In this document: one piece after another, positions 7,807-16,945 of the stretch
How the letters are laid out: every line of letters starts with the position of its first letter
Numbering within the stretch: the first letter of the stretch is position 1
Program-made: the position numbers and the translations under genes
Virus record (IMG/VR): IMGVR_UViG_3300013093_000132
Span: 1 to 35,161 of that record
Source of the DNA: a virus
Length of the DNA: 35,161 nucleotides
Direction: 5' to 3' (one strand)
The notes under the pieces: model-generated
Told to the model about the DNA's origin: nothing
Seen by the model: the letters and a program-made list of their open reading frames with translations, nothing else
Databases searched by the model: none

Positions 7807-8696
7807 TGGCCAGCGTAATACAATCTTCCGGTCCTATTAATATTAATGATATAAAAAATGGCTTTCCTAATATTAATGCAAATGACTTAAATAGTTATAG
7901 AGGAAAGGGTTGGTTAATACCAGCAACATCTACTACCGGTACATTTAGTACCGGTACAATTAGCTATAACTGTTTTTATGGTAAAGTCTATAATACTCTC
8001 ACATATAATGTTGTTTCAAATACTTATAACTTAAATGTTAAAAGTTTAATTGGAGGAAACTATATAACTGGAAAGACAGGCGCTACTATAATTATTAACT
8101 CTGGCGTTTATATTGGTAGTACTTCTGCTGGAAATCCTTCACTTGTTATTAATGGATTTAGTACAGGCGATATTATCACAATTATTAATAATGGTTACAT
8201 ATATGGTGCTGGTGGTAATGGTGCAGGCGGCGGTGGTTATGGCAGTAGTGGTACTCCAGGAAATCCTGGTGGAAATGCTATATGCGTTGCTGCTCCTGCT
8301 GGAATTGCTACGATTGTTAACAATGGAACTATTGCTGGTGGCGGTGGCGGTGGTGCAGGTGGTGGAGGATTCTGCTGCTTTAATTCCAGTTGGTTCGGTA
8401 GTCATACGGGTGTTGGTGGTGCTGGTGGCGGCGGTGGTGCTGGCTATAATCCTGGATCAGGTGCAGGTGGAGCTAGTGGAACAGGCGGAAATGGTACTCT
8501 GACTTGCGGCGGCCATAATGCAGGTGGACCTAACTCTGGAAGTTGTACAAGAAGTGGCGCCGGTGGTGCTCTTGGTCAACCCGGTGGTAATGCCGCGCAA
8601 GGTGCTCAAGGCGGTGCTGCTGGTAAGTGGATAAGTGGATTAAATAACTTAAAGAGTACAACAGTTGGCGGAACAAAAATAGGACCAAGCGCATGA
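7806..8696 (+). CDS. Glycine-rich gp38-like tail-fibre adhesin
   Basis: 296 residues, starting on the last base of the fibre stop codon. The N-terminus 'SSGPININDIKNGF' (7-20) and 'GTISYNCFYGK' (about 49-59) match a motif pair found at the head of many phage virion proteins ('ISLxDF/FYG' type). Then come hydrophobic 'TIINNGYIYGAGG'-like strands and, from about residue 136 on, glycine-rich runs such as 'GGGGGGAGGGG' separated by short non-Gly loops, several with Cys. T2/S16-type gp38 adhesins bind the end of gp37 and use polyglycine-II helices to present receptor-binding loops. Position directly after the long fibre supports the same job. Homology to gp38 itself is not proven and it could be a separate glycine-rich baseplate or fibre-tip protein. 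Confidence 0.65.
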   Translation: MASVIQSSGPININDIKNGFPNINANDLNSYRGKGWLIPATSTTGTFSTGTISYNCFYGKVYNTLTYNVVSNTYNLNVKSLIGGNYITGKTGATIIINSGVYIGSTSAGNPSLVINGFSTGDIITIINNGYIYGAGGNGAGGGGYGSSGTPGNPGGNAICVAAPAGIATIVNNGTIAGGGGGGAGGGGFCCFNSSWFGSHTGVGGAGGGGGAGYNPGSGAGGASGTGGNGTLTCGGHNAGGPNSGSCTRSGAGGALGQPGGNAAQGAQGGAAGKWISGLNNLKSTTVGGTKIGPSA

Positions 8697-9091
8697 AGCA
8701 ATTAAATTTAAATCTAAGTAATTATGATGAGGAAACACATACTGTAACGGTTAATTATTCCTCAGATGATTCAACAGACGCGTATCCTCCGATGTATATT
8801 GATATATCTAATTTTTCTGCTTCTAATGCAGAAGACTTAATATTTCAGATTGCTGTTCGCGCAAAAGATTCTCTTCAAAGACAGATAGCTAAGAAAAACT
8901 ATACGTCTAACAATAAAGATACTGTCGATTCATTTAAGGAATATATTGGAAAACCTGTAAATCTTGAAGCCAATTCACTAAATGTTCTTCAAAATACCGT
9001 ATCTTTCTCAAATACAGAGATATGGAATTATGGTGAATGGAATAGTAATAATGGAATAAGTCCAAATAATTATACATTGGTTATAACATAA
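8693..9091 (+). CDS. Hypothetical protein downstream of adhesin
   Basis: 132 residues, coupled to the adhesin by an ATGA overlap. The N-terminal half looks like beta strands ('EETHTVTVNYSSDDSTD' near 14-30) and the middle is a charged helix ('IAVRAKDSLQRQIAKK'). The N-terminal 'MKQLNLNLSNYD' and the 'YIDISNFSASNAEDL' segment do not place it in a family I know. By position it may be a fibre or neck accessory protein. Confidence 0.5.
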   Translation: MKQLNLNLSNYDEETHTVTVNYSSDDSTDAYPPMYIDISNFSASNAEDLIFQIAVRAKDSLQRQIAKKNYTSNNKDTVDSFKEYIGKPVNLEANSLNVLQNTVSFSNTEIWNYGEWNSNNGISPNNYTLVIT

Positions 9092-9092
9092 T

Positions 9093-9722
9093 ATGCCTAA
9101 TATTGCTGAAGCTAACACTATAAAGTCAGGGCAATCTATAAAGCTCGCAACAAGCGGACTTTTTTGCTCTAGCTTATATTTTGGTGAAAATGATACTTAT
9201 GATATTGTTTTCGAGGATAGTGTAAATGCTTTGACATATCATAATAGACATATAGTTATTTCTGGCAATATGAAAATAAGATATTATGATACTGACAAAA
9301 AACAAGATGTTATAATAGATCATCCAAATGATGCTATATTTCCTGATGACACAGTAAATATGTCAAATGTGTCTTTTACCTCATTATCACCTGATGCAGA
9401 ACTAATTACAATATCTACCGTTAATTGGTTACAAAATATAGCTAATCCATACAGATTTAATGTTGATATAAGTCAAGTACGTGATAGTGTCGACACATTA
9501 AATATAGCTGTAGACTATAAGATAAAAAAAGGTAATCTATATTATATAAATGTGCCATATATAGTTAATGGATATACTAGAAATCCTATGACACTAGTGG
9601 CTTGTGAATATGAAGATAGCTTTATTACACCAATGGGTAATGGTAAAATATTTAGAATCTTTGAAAAAAGAGTACCAGATAATAAGTTAAATTACAATCC
9701 AGAAACGGGGTTAATATCATAA
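9093..9722 (+). CDS. Hypothetical protein before the neck genes
   Basis: 209 residues, AT-rich, begins 2 bases after the previous stop and ends 1 base before gp13. It looks largely beta-stranded ('YDIVFEDSVNALTYHNRHIVI' region, 'GNMKIRYYDTDKK'). No recognised domain and no signal peptide. Its base composition matches the fibre region rather than the neck genes, so it probably belongs to the fibre cluster. Confidence 0.5.
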   Translation: MPNIAEANTIKSGQSIKLATSGLFCSSLYFGENDTYDIVFEDSVNALTYHNRHIVISGNMKIRYYDTDKKQDVIIDHPNDAIFPDDTVNMSNVSFTSLSPDAELITISTVNWLQNIANPYRFNVDISQVRDSVDTLNIAVDYKIKKGNLYYINVPYIVNGYTRNPMTLVACEYEDSFITPMGNGKIFRIFEKRVPDNKLNYNPETGLIS

Positions 9723-9723
9723 A

Positions 9724-10464
9724 ATGACAGTTCCAACTTCTAGAGCAGCATTTGCTGAATTTTGCCTTCGTAAACTAGGTAAGCCAGTTATTGAGATCAA
9801 TATCGATCCAGACCAAGTCGATGATCGTATCGACGAGGCTCTTCGCTATTACTGGGACTACCACTTTGATGGTGCTGATAAAACATATTACAAGTATATA
9901 GTACAGGAAGGTGACGCACAAAATAGATATATTCCTCTTCCTGAGAATATTATTGGAGCGGTGAGCATATTCCCAATAGGTCAGGCACTTAATACAAACA
10001 ATCTGTTTAACATAAGATACCAGATTGCTCTTAATGACTTATATACGCTAACATCTGTATCCATGGTGCCATATTATATGGCCCTAACACATATTCAATT
10101 CTTAGAGCAGATGCTCGTTGGACAGCAACCAGTTAGATATAATCGCCATATTGGAAATCTATATATTGATATGGACTGGAGTATAGTTAATGTTGGCGAC
10201 TATATTGTTGTTGAGGCTTATCAGATCGTAGACCCAGAAGTATACTCTAGCGTATGGTCAGATCGCTGGCTTCAGAGATATGCATCGTGCTTGATTAAGC
10301 AGCAGTGGGGAAATAACATTAAGAAATATAATGGTATGCAATTACCTGGTGGGGTTAGCTTCAATGGTCAAGCTATATTTGATGAAGCCACAGAAGAGCG
10401 TAAAGAACTAGAGCAAGAGATGATCTTTACCTACAGCTTGCCTGTAGCTGATATGATCGGATAA
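9724..10464 (+). CDS. gp13: Neck protein gp13 (head completion)
   Basis: 246 residues. 'FAEFCLRKLGKPVIEINIDP' near the start, 'DDRIDEALRYYWDYHFDGAD' (32-51) and 'IPLPENIIGAVSIFPIG' are typical of the T4 gp13 family. Gp13 and gp14 form the neck that seals the filled head and receives the tail. It opens the conserved run gp13-14-15-16-17 and is followed after 3 bases by gp14, which makes the call strong even though T4 gp13 itself is rather distant. Confidence 0.85.
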   Translation: MTVPTSRAAFAEFCLRKLGKPVIEINIDPDQVDDRIDEALRYYWDYHFDGADKTYYKYIVQEGDAQNRYIPLPENIIGAVSIFPIGQALNTNNLFNIRYQIALNDLYTLTSVSMVPYYMALTHIQFLEQMLVGQQPVRYNRHIGNLYIDMDWSIVNVGDYIVVEAYQIVDPEVYSSVWSDRWLQRYASCLIKQQWGNNIKKYNGMQLPGGVSFNGQAIFDEATEERKELEQEMIFTYSLPVADMIG

Positions 10465-10467
10465 TTC

Positions 10468-11211
10468 ATGGGTACTAATTTCTACTTTAATAACTTTGCT
10501 ACCAGTGAAGAGCAACTTCTTATAGAAGATCTCATCATTGAGTCTATACGTATCTATGGCCAGGATATGTTATATATTCCACGTAATCTTGGCAACTATG
10601 ATAGTCTCTATATGGCAGACGATCAGTCATACTACAATCAGTCATACTCTGTTGAGATGTATATTAAGTCTGTTGATGGATTCGGTGGTGATGGTAGCTT
10701 TATGTCTAAGTTTGGCTTAGAGGTAAGAGATCAAGTAGTCTTATCAATGGCTCAAAAAGTATTTAATGATGAAATTGGTGTTTGGACAAACATCGTGCGT
10801 CCAAGAGAAGGTGATCTTATATTCTTCCCACTAAACGGAAGAATATTCCAGATTAAGTATGTCAATAAGTTTGAGATGTTCTATCAGTTAAATGCCCTAC
10901 AGACTTGGGAAATGACATGTGAGGTGTTTGAGTACTCAGACGAGTTCTTTGATACCGGAATTGATGATATCGATTCTATACAACAAAACTACAGCACCAA
11001 CGTACTCAATTGGGGTATTCTCTCAGAGGATGGATATTATCTCATAGATGAGGGAAATAATAACTATCTAGTATTAGAAAGTTATGCTGATTTTAATCTT
11101 CCTGGACAGATTAACCAAGAGCTTAAAGATGGATCGAATAATTATCCAACAGGATCTAGTTCATTCATTGACTTCTCTGCAGTAGATCCATTTAGTGATG
11201 GTGTAGTATAA
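10468..11211 (+). CDS. gp14: Neck protein gp14
   Basis: 247 residues, close to the T4 gp14 length. Features include 'DLIIESIRIYGQDMLYIPR' (22-40) and 'REGDLIFFPLNGRIFQIKYVN' (about 113-133), both family hallmarks. It works with gp13 as the neck connecting portal and tail. Its stop shares a base with the gp15 start (TAATG). The region after residue 165 is acidic and less conserved in appearance. Confidence 0.85.
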   Translation: MGTNFYFNNFATSEEQLLIEDLIIESIRIYGQDMLYIPRNLGNYDSLYMADDQSYYNQSYSVEMYIKSVDGFGGDGSFMSKFGLEVRDQVVLSMAQKVFNDEIGVWTNIVRPREGDLIFFPLNGRIFQIKYVNKFEMFYQLNALQTWEMTCEVFEYSDEFFDTGIDDIDSIQQNYSTNVLNWGILSEDGYYLIDEGNNNYLVLESYADFNLPGQINQELKDGSNNYPTGSSSFIDFSAVDPFSDGVV

Positions 11212-12041
11212 TGTTTCAGCAGACTTTTTACTTCTCACTCATAAGAAAATATGTTACTCTTTTTGGTACATTATTTGCTGATGTATCTATAACAAGAACA
11301 GATGGTAGTGGCACTATTACACAATTTATTAAAGTACCTATTACCTATGCTCAAAAGGATAAGATGCTTGCCAGGGTCTTACAAGATCCAAATATTCAAA
11401 AGCAGTCTGCTACAATTACTATGCCTGTCATGTCATTTGAGATGACAGGATTATCATATGACTCAAACAGAAAACTACCGACTGTTAAGAGAGTAGCGGT
11501 AACAGATCCATCTAATGCTAATAACTTTAAGTATCAGTATAGTCCTGTCCCATATAATTTTAATTTCAGACTTTATATAGCAGTAAAGAACGTAGAGGAT
11601 GGCACAAAAATAGTTGAGCAAATACTTCCATTCTTTACTCCTGATTGGACAACTACCGTTGAGCTTATTCCAGAGATGGATATAATTATGGATATACCGG
11701 TCATACTTAACTCAATAAGTCATGAGGATACATTTGATGGATCATTTAGTGAGAGACAGCATATGACTTGGACTTTAGACTTTACTCTTAGAGGATATCT
11801 ATATGGCCCAATTAAGTCTGGTGCAATAATTAAGTTTGCAAACACAAGCATATATGCTCCAGATACAGCTATACCTTCATCTATAGGAAATGTGAATCCA
11901 GCAACAACAACAATAGTTCAACCGGGTCTTACGGCCAATGGCCAACCGACCTCTAATGTAGCAAACAGTATAGATCCTAACTTGATAACTGCAACTACCA
12001 ATTTTGGATTTATATCAAATACAACAGATCTTACAACATGA
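11211..12041 (+). CDS. gp15: Tail terminator / sheath stabiliser gp15
   Basis: 276 residues, near T4 gp15 length. Starts with 'FYFSLIRKYVTLFGTLFADV' (6-25) and has 'VPITYAQKDKMLARVLQDP' and 'ITMPVMSFEMTGLSYDS', the family signature. Gp15 caps the finished tail tube and sheath and docks to the neck. The C-terminal ~50 residues are Asn/Thr/Pro-rich and low in complexity. It overlaps gp16 by an ATGA junction. Confidence 0.85.
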   Translation: MFQQTFYFSLIRKYVTLFGTLFADVSITRTDGSGTITQFIKVPITYAQKDKMLARVLQDPNIQKQSATITMPVMSFEMTGLSYDSNRKLPTVKRVAVTDPSNANNFKYQYSPVPYNFNFRLYIAVKNVEDGTKIVEQILPFFTPDWTTTVELIPEMDIIMDIPVILNSISHEDTFDGSFSERQHMTWTLDFTLRGYLYGPIKSGAIIKFANTSIYAPDTAIPSSIGNVNPATTTIVQPGLTANGQPTSNVANSIDPNLITATTNFGFISNTTDLTT

Positions 12042-12457
12042 CAGACTCAAGTAATAATGATTCAATTGGCAAAGCACTAAATTTAACACCAATGAATGAT
12101 CAAGTGAGACAAATAGTGGCTAAGGCACAAGATGATAGTGCATTGGCTGACTTTAATATTGCCAGAACAAATATTCATGAGATTATGCAGAATGGGACTT
12201 ATGCTATTGAGAAATTATCTCAGATAGCTGACCAGAGTCAACACCCTAGAGCATTTGAAGTATTAGGTGGTCTGTTTAAGACTATGCTAGATGCAAATAA
12301 AGATCTTATTGAACTACATAAGAAAATTAAAGATATACAGGGTGCTGATCAACCACATAATGAAGAAGCTAAAAACATAACAAATAACTTATTTGTTGGA
12401 TCTACTGCCGAGCTTCAAAAAGCCATAGAGAATATGAAAAATGGAACAACAAGTTAA
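12038..12457 (+). CDS. gp16: Small terminase subunit gp16
   Basis: 139 residues, acidic and helical, with a coiled-coil-like centre ('DFNIARTNIHEIMQNGTYAIEK' region, about 38-58, then 'FKTMLDANKDLIELHKKIKDI'). T4 gp16 is 164 residues and forms a ring that recognises DNA and stimulates the gp17 motor. The call rests mostly on position between gp15 and gp17 plus the helical pattern. It overlaps gp17 by 17 bases, as gene 16 overlaps 17 in T4. Confidence 0.8.
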   Translation: MTDSSNNDSIGKALNLTPMNDQVRQIVAKAQDDSALADFNIARTNIHEIMQNGTYAIEKLSQIADQSQHPRAFEVLGGLFKTMLDANKDLIELHKKIKDIQGADQPHNEEAKNITNNLFVGSTAELQKAIENMKNGTTS

Positions 12458-14072
12458 GAGCTATAATGGTAATGCTCTTATAAAGCGTTCCAACCAAAAA
12501 ATACAATTCGATGAACAGATGGTATCCGAGTACATTAAATGTGCTCAGGACCCCATATACTTTACAGAAAAGTATATGAAGATTATTAACGTCGATCACG
12601 GTCTCATGAGTTTTAAACTCTATGATTATCAGAAAAAGATGTTATTATCTATGAAAGAAAATAGATTTAACATTATAGCTACTGCTCGACAGGCCGGTAA
12701 GTCTACAACCACCTGTGCTTTTATTTTATGGTATATCTTATTCCAGGCTGATAAGACTGTTGCATTGCTCGCAAATAAGGGTGAGACAGCCAGAGAAATT
12801 CTTGGTCGTATTCAGTTAGCATATGAGCATCTACCTAAGTGGCTTCAGCAAGGTATTGTCGAGTGGAATAAAGGTTCATTTGTACTTGAGAATAATTCTA
12901 GAGTTATTGCTTCTGCCACATCAGCCGATGCAATACGTGGTTACTCGATTAATCTACTCTTTATCGATGAGGCTGCATTCATTGAGAACTGGGATCAGTT
13001 CTTTACATCGGTTTATCCTACAATTTCTTCTGGTAAAGATTCTAAGATAGTACTCGTCTCAACACCTAATGGGCTAAATCACTTTTATTCTACTTGGCAG
13101 AATGCTCAAGATGGAAAGAACGGATACAATCCTATTAGGGTTATGTGGTATGATGTTCCTGGTAGAGACGAGAAGTGGAAGCAAGATACCCTATCATCTA
13201 TGAACTTTGACACCGAGAAGTTCGAGCAAGAATATTGTGTCGAGTTTATGGGAAGTTCTGGCACGTTGATTGCCGGCTGGAAGCTAAAGGAACTTGTAGC
13301 CAAAAATCATATACATGATAAGGATGGTCTGACAGTATACACTATGCCTGAAGAAGGCCATATATACTCTATAGTCGCCGATGTATCCAGAGGTAAAGGT
13401 CTAGACTACTCTGCTTTCAGCGTCATAGATGTGACTAAGATGCCATATGAACAGGTCTGTGTATTTAGAAACAATTTTATAACACCAGCTGATTATGCCG
13501 AGTTTATATTCCAGATAGCTAAGAGATATAACAACGCTTCTGTCTTAGTCGAGATCAATGATATCGGGGAACAGGTAGCCCATTCTCTACACTCTGACTT
13601 CGAGTATGATAACCTAGTCTTTACAGAGAATGCTGGTAGAGCTGGTAAGAGAATCACAGCAGGATTTGGTACTAATATTGATAAAGGTGTTAGAACTACT
13701 AAGCCGGTTAAATCGGTTGGTTGCTCTCTTCTAAAATTATTGATAGAACAAAACCAGCTTATTATCAATGACTTTAGTACTATTAAGGAACTTGGTACAT
13801 TCTCTAAGCATCTCAACAGCTATGAGGCAGAACCAGGGCATCATGACGACTTGACCATGGGTCTTGTCCTATTTGCCTGGATGACAGAACAGCAGTATTT
13901 CAAAGAATATACCAACATAAATACACTGATGAAGCTTAGAGATAGAACAGAAGAAGATATAATGAATGATCTAACTCCTTTTGGGTTCGTCGACGATGGG
14001 GACTCATTAGAGGTCATTGTCGATGGTCCGATAAGGAATTGGCTTATGAGTGATGAAAACCAATTTTTATAA
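12441..14072 (+). CDS. gp17: Large terminase subunit gp17 (packaging ATPase/nuclease)
   Basis: 543 residues. Walker A 'ARQAGKST' at 82-89, Walker B 'LLFIDEAAF' at 172-180 with the catalytic Glu at 177, and coupling motif 'LVSTPNG' (205-211). The C-terminal RNase-H-fold nuclease shows 'IVADVSRGKGLDYSAF' with Asp314 as the probable first metal ligand, then 'VEINDIGEQVAHSL' and 'HDDLTMGLVLFAW'. It drives DNA into the prohead through the gp20 portal and makes headful cuts. T4 gp17 is 610 residues; this one is shorter at the N-terminus. No intein or intron is visible. The gp18 late promoter overlaps its stop codon. Confidence 0.95.
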   Translation: MEQQVKSYNGNALIKRSNQKIQFDEQMVSEYIKCAQDPIYFTEKYMKIINVDHGLMSFKLYDYQKKMLLSMKENRFNIIATARQAGKSTTTCAFILWYILFQADKTVALLANKGETAREILGRIQLAYEHLPKWLQQGIVEWNKGSFVLENNSRVIASATSADAIRGYSINLLFIDEAAFIENWDQFFTSVYPTISSGKDSKIVLVSTPNGLNHFYSTWQNAQDGKNGYNPIRVMWYDVPGRDEKWKQDTLSSMNFDTEKFEQEYCVEFMGSSGTLIAGWKLKELVAKNHIHDKDGLTVYTMPEEGHIYSIVADVSRGKGLDYSAFSVIDVTKMPYEQVCVFRNNFITPADYAEFIFQIAKRYNNASVLVEINDIGEQVAHSLHSDFEYDNLVFTENAGRAGKRITAGFGTNIDKGVRTTKPVKSVGCSLLKLLIEQNQLIINDFSTIKELGTFSKHLNSYEAEPGHHDDLTMGLVLFAWMTEQQYFKEYTNINTLMKLRDRTEEDIMNDLTPFGFVDDGDSLEVIVDGPIRNWLMSDENQFL

Positions 14073-14075
14073 ATA
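14068..14075 (+). promoter_or_regulatory. T4-type late promoter TATAAATA before gp18
   Basis: Exact consensus overlapping the gp17 stop codon, 43 bases before the gp18 ATG. A strong GGAAGGAGA ribosome site follows it. Confidence 0.75.
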
Positions 14076-14118
14076 ATAGAAAATAAACTCAAAGCCTTTT
14101 CCATGGAAGGAGACAAAG

Positions 14119-16239
14119 ATGGCATTTCAGCTTAGTCCTGGAGTAAACGTTACCGAGATCGACCTAACATCGATTGTTCCTGCAGTAGCCACCTCAACTG
14201 GTGCTATTGCCGGTATATTCAATTGGGGTCCGGTAAACGAGCGTACTCTTATAGACACCGAGACAAAACTATCGTCAATATTCGGTGCACCGACATCAAC
14301 AAACTATGAGACATGGTTCACGGCAGCCAATTTCCTATCGTATGGAAATAGCCTATATGTTGTTCGTGCAGCAAATACCAGTTCAGCTGAAGCAGCAAAT
14401 ATTGCGGCAAGAAATGCCTATGCAAATATCGGAACGGTATCAACAAATCCAGTCGTATTAAACACAACCGACTTCCAAAGCAAGATTGGTACCTTTGACA
14501 CAAACGTTATGTTTGTTGCCAAGTATCCAGGAGCTATGGGTGATTCTCTTTCGGTATCGATTATCGATAGCCAAAATGTATACTCATCAAATCTATATGC
14601 AAGCGGTCTAGCTTCACCTTCTAATATTGACGTATCTGCAAACCTCTCAATCCAGATTGGTTCAAATACTGCAGTTGTTTACTTTAAAGCTAATACCTCT
14701 GCCAGCGTAACACAAACACAAGCCAATACTTTTGGTGCTGCGTTTGTTGCTAACCTAGCTATTGGTGATTATGTTTCAGTAGGTAATGCTTCAATCGGAA
14801 CACAGCTTCTTCAGGTTGCAACTATCGGAACTCCAGCATTCGTTGTTGGCGGTTCGAGTGACACTGCTTCAGCTAATATCACATTTACAACACCATATAA
14901 GCTATCGACAAACTACAATACAGATGCTGCTACTAACTCGCTAATTAAGCGTTCGTGGCAATTTGCTCCAGTTATTGGAACAAATCTAAAGACATCTGAT
15001 TATCAAGCAACTTATAACCCAAATATAGTTGATGGTGTTCACGTTGTTGTTGTCGATACCAATGGAATGTTCTCTGGATCTCCTGGAACAATCTTAGAAT
15101 CATATACAAATCTATCTAGAGCTACTGATGCAACTACCGTTGGTGGTGCTGGTAATTACTGGAAAGATGTTATCAATCAAACATCTAAGTATGTCTGGGC
15201 TGTTAACGAGACAACTGGTCTAGTTTCAAATACTGCTATGAATCTTGATAGCAGCTCTATGACAAGAGCACTAACACTTAACTTTATTAATGGAACCGAT
15301 GGTTATACAGAGTCTACAGCTCCTCTATCGATCCTTGCAACAGGTTATGATATGTTTGCATCTTCAGAAGATGTTGATGTTTCTATGGTTCTTCAGGGTA
15401 AGCCAACAGGCGGTACTACTGTAGTAAATGATCAAACAGTATCTAACTTCCAGTTAGCTAACTATATCATCGATAATATCGTTGAAGTTAGAAAAGATTG
15501 TATTGCTCTTATCACACCAGATGATAATCTTATCAGATCAAATCCTGGTGCAGAAGCTACATCGATAGTTAACTGGCGTGGTGCTGTTCATGACAGCAGC
15601 TATGCGGTTATGGACTCTGGATACAAGTATATGTATGATCGCTACAATGATACATATCGCTTCGTTCCAACAAACGGTGACATCGCTGGTCTATGCGTAC
15701 GCACTGATAATATCCGTGATCCTTGGTGGTCTCCTGCTGGTTTCAATCGCGGTCAAATCAAGAATCTTGTCAAGCTTCGCTATAATCCTTCGAAGGCTGA
15801 CAGAGATCTTCTATACTCACAAAATGTTAACCCAGTAGTTACATTCCCTGGTCAAGGAACAATCTTGTTCGGTGATAAGACACTTCAGTCTAAGGCTTCA
15901 GCGTTTGACCATATCAACGTTCGTCGTCTCTTCATCGTTCTAGAAAAGGCTATTGCTACTGCAGCTAAGTTCTTCCTGTTCGAGTTCAATGATGACTTTA
16001 CAAGAGCACAGTTTAAGGCACTTGTAAATCCTTATCTAAGAGACATTCAGGGACGTCGTGGTATCACTGATTACTCTGTAGTCTGCGATGCGACAAACAA
16101 TACCGCCGAGGTTATTGATGGTAACAAGTTCATTGGTGATATCTACATCAAGCCAGCTCGTTCTATCAACTACATTCAGCTTAACTTTGTTGCTGTTCGT
16201 ACTGGTGTTCAGTTCTCAGAAATCATCGGCCAGTTCTGA
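14119..16239 (+). CDS. gp18: Contractile tail sheath protein gp18
   Basis: 706 residues. N-terminus 'LSPGVNVTEIDLTSIVPAV' (4-22) and 'GAIAGIFNWGPVNE', and C-terminal 'RRLFIVLEKAIATAAKFFLFE', 'NPYLRDIQGRRGITDYSVVCD' and 'IKPARSINYIQLNFVAVRTGV' are the sheath-family landmarks. The variable Ser/Asn-rich centre is the exposed insertion domain. The late promoter and AGGAGA site upstream fit high late expression. Confidence 0.95.
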   Translation: MAFQLSPGVNVTEIDLTSIVPAVATSTGAIAGIFNWGPVNERTLIDTETKLSSIFGAPTSTNYETWFTAANFLSYGNSLYVVRAANTSSAEAANIAARNAYANIGTVSTNPVVLNTTDFQSKIGTFDTNVMFVAKYPGAMGDSLSVSIIDSQNVYSSNLYASGLASPSNIDVSANLSIQIGSNTAVVYFKANTSASVTQTQANTFGAAFVANLAIGDYVSVGNASIGTQLLQVATIGTPAFVVGGSSDTASANITFTTPYKLSTNYNTDAATNSLIKRSWQFAPVIGTNLKTSDYQATYNPNIVDGVHVVVVDTNGMFSGSPGTILESYTNLSRATDATTVGGAGNYWKDVINQTSKYVWAVNETTGLVSNTAMNLDSSSMTRALTLNFINGTDGYTESTAPLSILATGYDMFASSEDVDVSMVLQGKPTGGTTVVNDQTVSNFQLANYIIDNIVEVRKDCIALITPDDNLIRSNPGAEATSIVNWRGAVHDSSYAVMDSGYKYMYDRYNDTYRFVPTNGDIAGLCVRTDNIRDPWWSPAGFNRGQIKNLVKLRYNPSKADRDLLYSQNVNPVVTFPGQGTILFGDKTLQSKASAFDHINVRRLFIVLEKAIATAAKFFLFEFNDDFTRAQFKALVNPYLRDIQGRRGITDYSVVCDATNNTAEVIDGNKFIGDIYIKPARSINYIQLNFVAVRTGVQFSEIIGQF

Positions 16240-16245
16240 TAAATA
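16238..16245 (+). promoter_or_regulatory. Possible late promoter variant GATAAATA before gp19
   Basis: One base off TATAAATA, overlapping the gp18 stop and 22 bases before the gp19 ATG. The same GATAAATA variant precedes gp3, which raises confidence a little. Confidence 0.4.
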
Positions 16246-16267
16246 AGAATAACAAGGAGAACGACAA

Positions 16268-16864
16268 ATGGCATCAGGTTTTAATATTAGTACCTTTAAG
16301 TCAAGAGGGCTAACATTTGGTGGAACTCGTCCAGCACTTTTCGAGGTATATCTTAATATTCCTGTCGGTGTCGGCGCAGATCAAACATCAGCTGACAAGT
16401 TTAGATTTACCTGCAGGGCAGCTCAGCTCCCTGCAGCAACCATCGGCAATGTAGAGATCCCTTACTTCGGACGTAGGGTCAAGGTTGCTGGTGATAGAAC
16501 ATTCGCAGACTGGACAGTCACGATCATGAACGACGAGGACTTCCTTGTTCGCTCGATGTTTGAAAAGTGGTCCAACTCGATGAATCGTCTTGAGTCAAAC
16601 GTTCGTGACGTATTATATTCTCTTAATGAGAATGCATATAAGACTGACTTAACTGTCATTCAATACGGCAAGGATGGATCTCAGATTCGTGCATACGACA
16701 TCATTGGCGCCTTCCCAACTAACGTTGACGCTATTGCTCTTGATTGGGATTCACAAAATCAGATCGAGACATTCACTACTACATTTACATATGATTATTG
16801 GCTACCTCGTGATGAGACCGTTAATCCTTATCTAGGACAGGCTATCTCTCCTATCTCTACGTAA
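16268..16864 (+). CDS. gp19: Tail tube protein gp19
   Basis: 198 residues. 'FKSRGLTFGGTRPALFEVYLN' early, 'CRAAQLPAATIGNVEIPYFGR' (about 49-69) and 'VKVAGDRTFADWTVTIMNDEDF' are classic gp19 features. It forms the inner tube that the gp18 sheath surrounds. A strong AGGAGA lies about 7 bases before the ATG. Codon use is relatively G+C-rich, as for gp23, fitting high expression. Confidence 0.95.
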   Translation: MASGFNISTFKSRGLTFGGTRPALFEVYLNIPVGVGADQTSADKFRFTCRAAQLPAATIGNVEIPYFGRRVKVAGDRTFADWTVTIMNDEDFLVRSMFEKWSNSMNRLESNVRDVLYSLNENAYKTDLTVIQYGKDGSQIRAYDIIGAFPTNVDAIALDWDSQNQIETFTTTFTYDYWLPRDETVNPYLGQAISPIST

Positions 16865-16900
16865 TAGTAGAGTAGGTTTAGCCTCTTGATATATTATTTC

Positions 16901-16935
16901 AGGAAGGGGCTTGTATAACTAGCCACTTCCTTTTT
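16901..16935 (+). terminator. Hairpin terminator between gp19 and gp20
   Basis: Arms AGGAAGGGGCT (16901-16911) and AGCCACTTCCT (16921-16931) pair over 11 positions with one G-A mismatch around a 9-base loop. T5 follows at 16931-16935. It lies immediately before the GGAGA ribosome site of gp20, so it may lower portal expression relative to tube. Confidence 0.6.
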
Positions 16936-16945
16936 GGAGAACAAT

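Noticed and set aside
8200-8640. Glycine-codon-rich tract taken as a tandem DNA repeat
   Set aside because: The unit is only the GGN codon bias of an adhesin; no fixed-length DNA repeat or spacer structure is seen.
13493-14125. Minus-strand open frames opposite gp17
   Set aside because: They lie opposite highly conserved terminase sequence with no ribosome sites; chance shadows.
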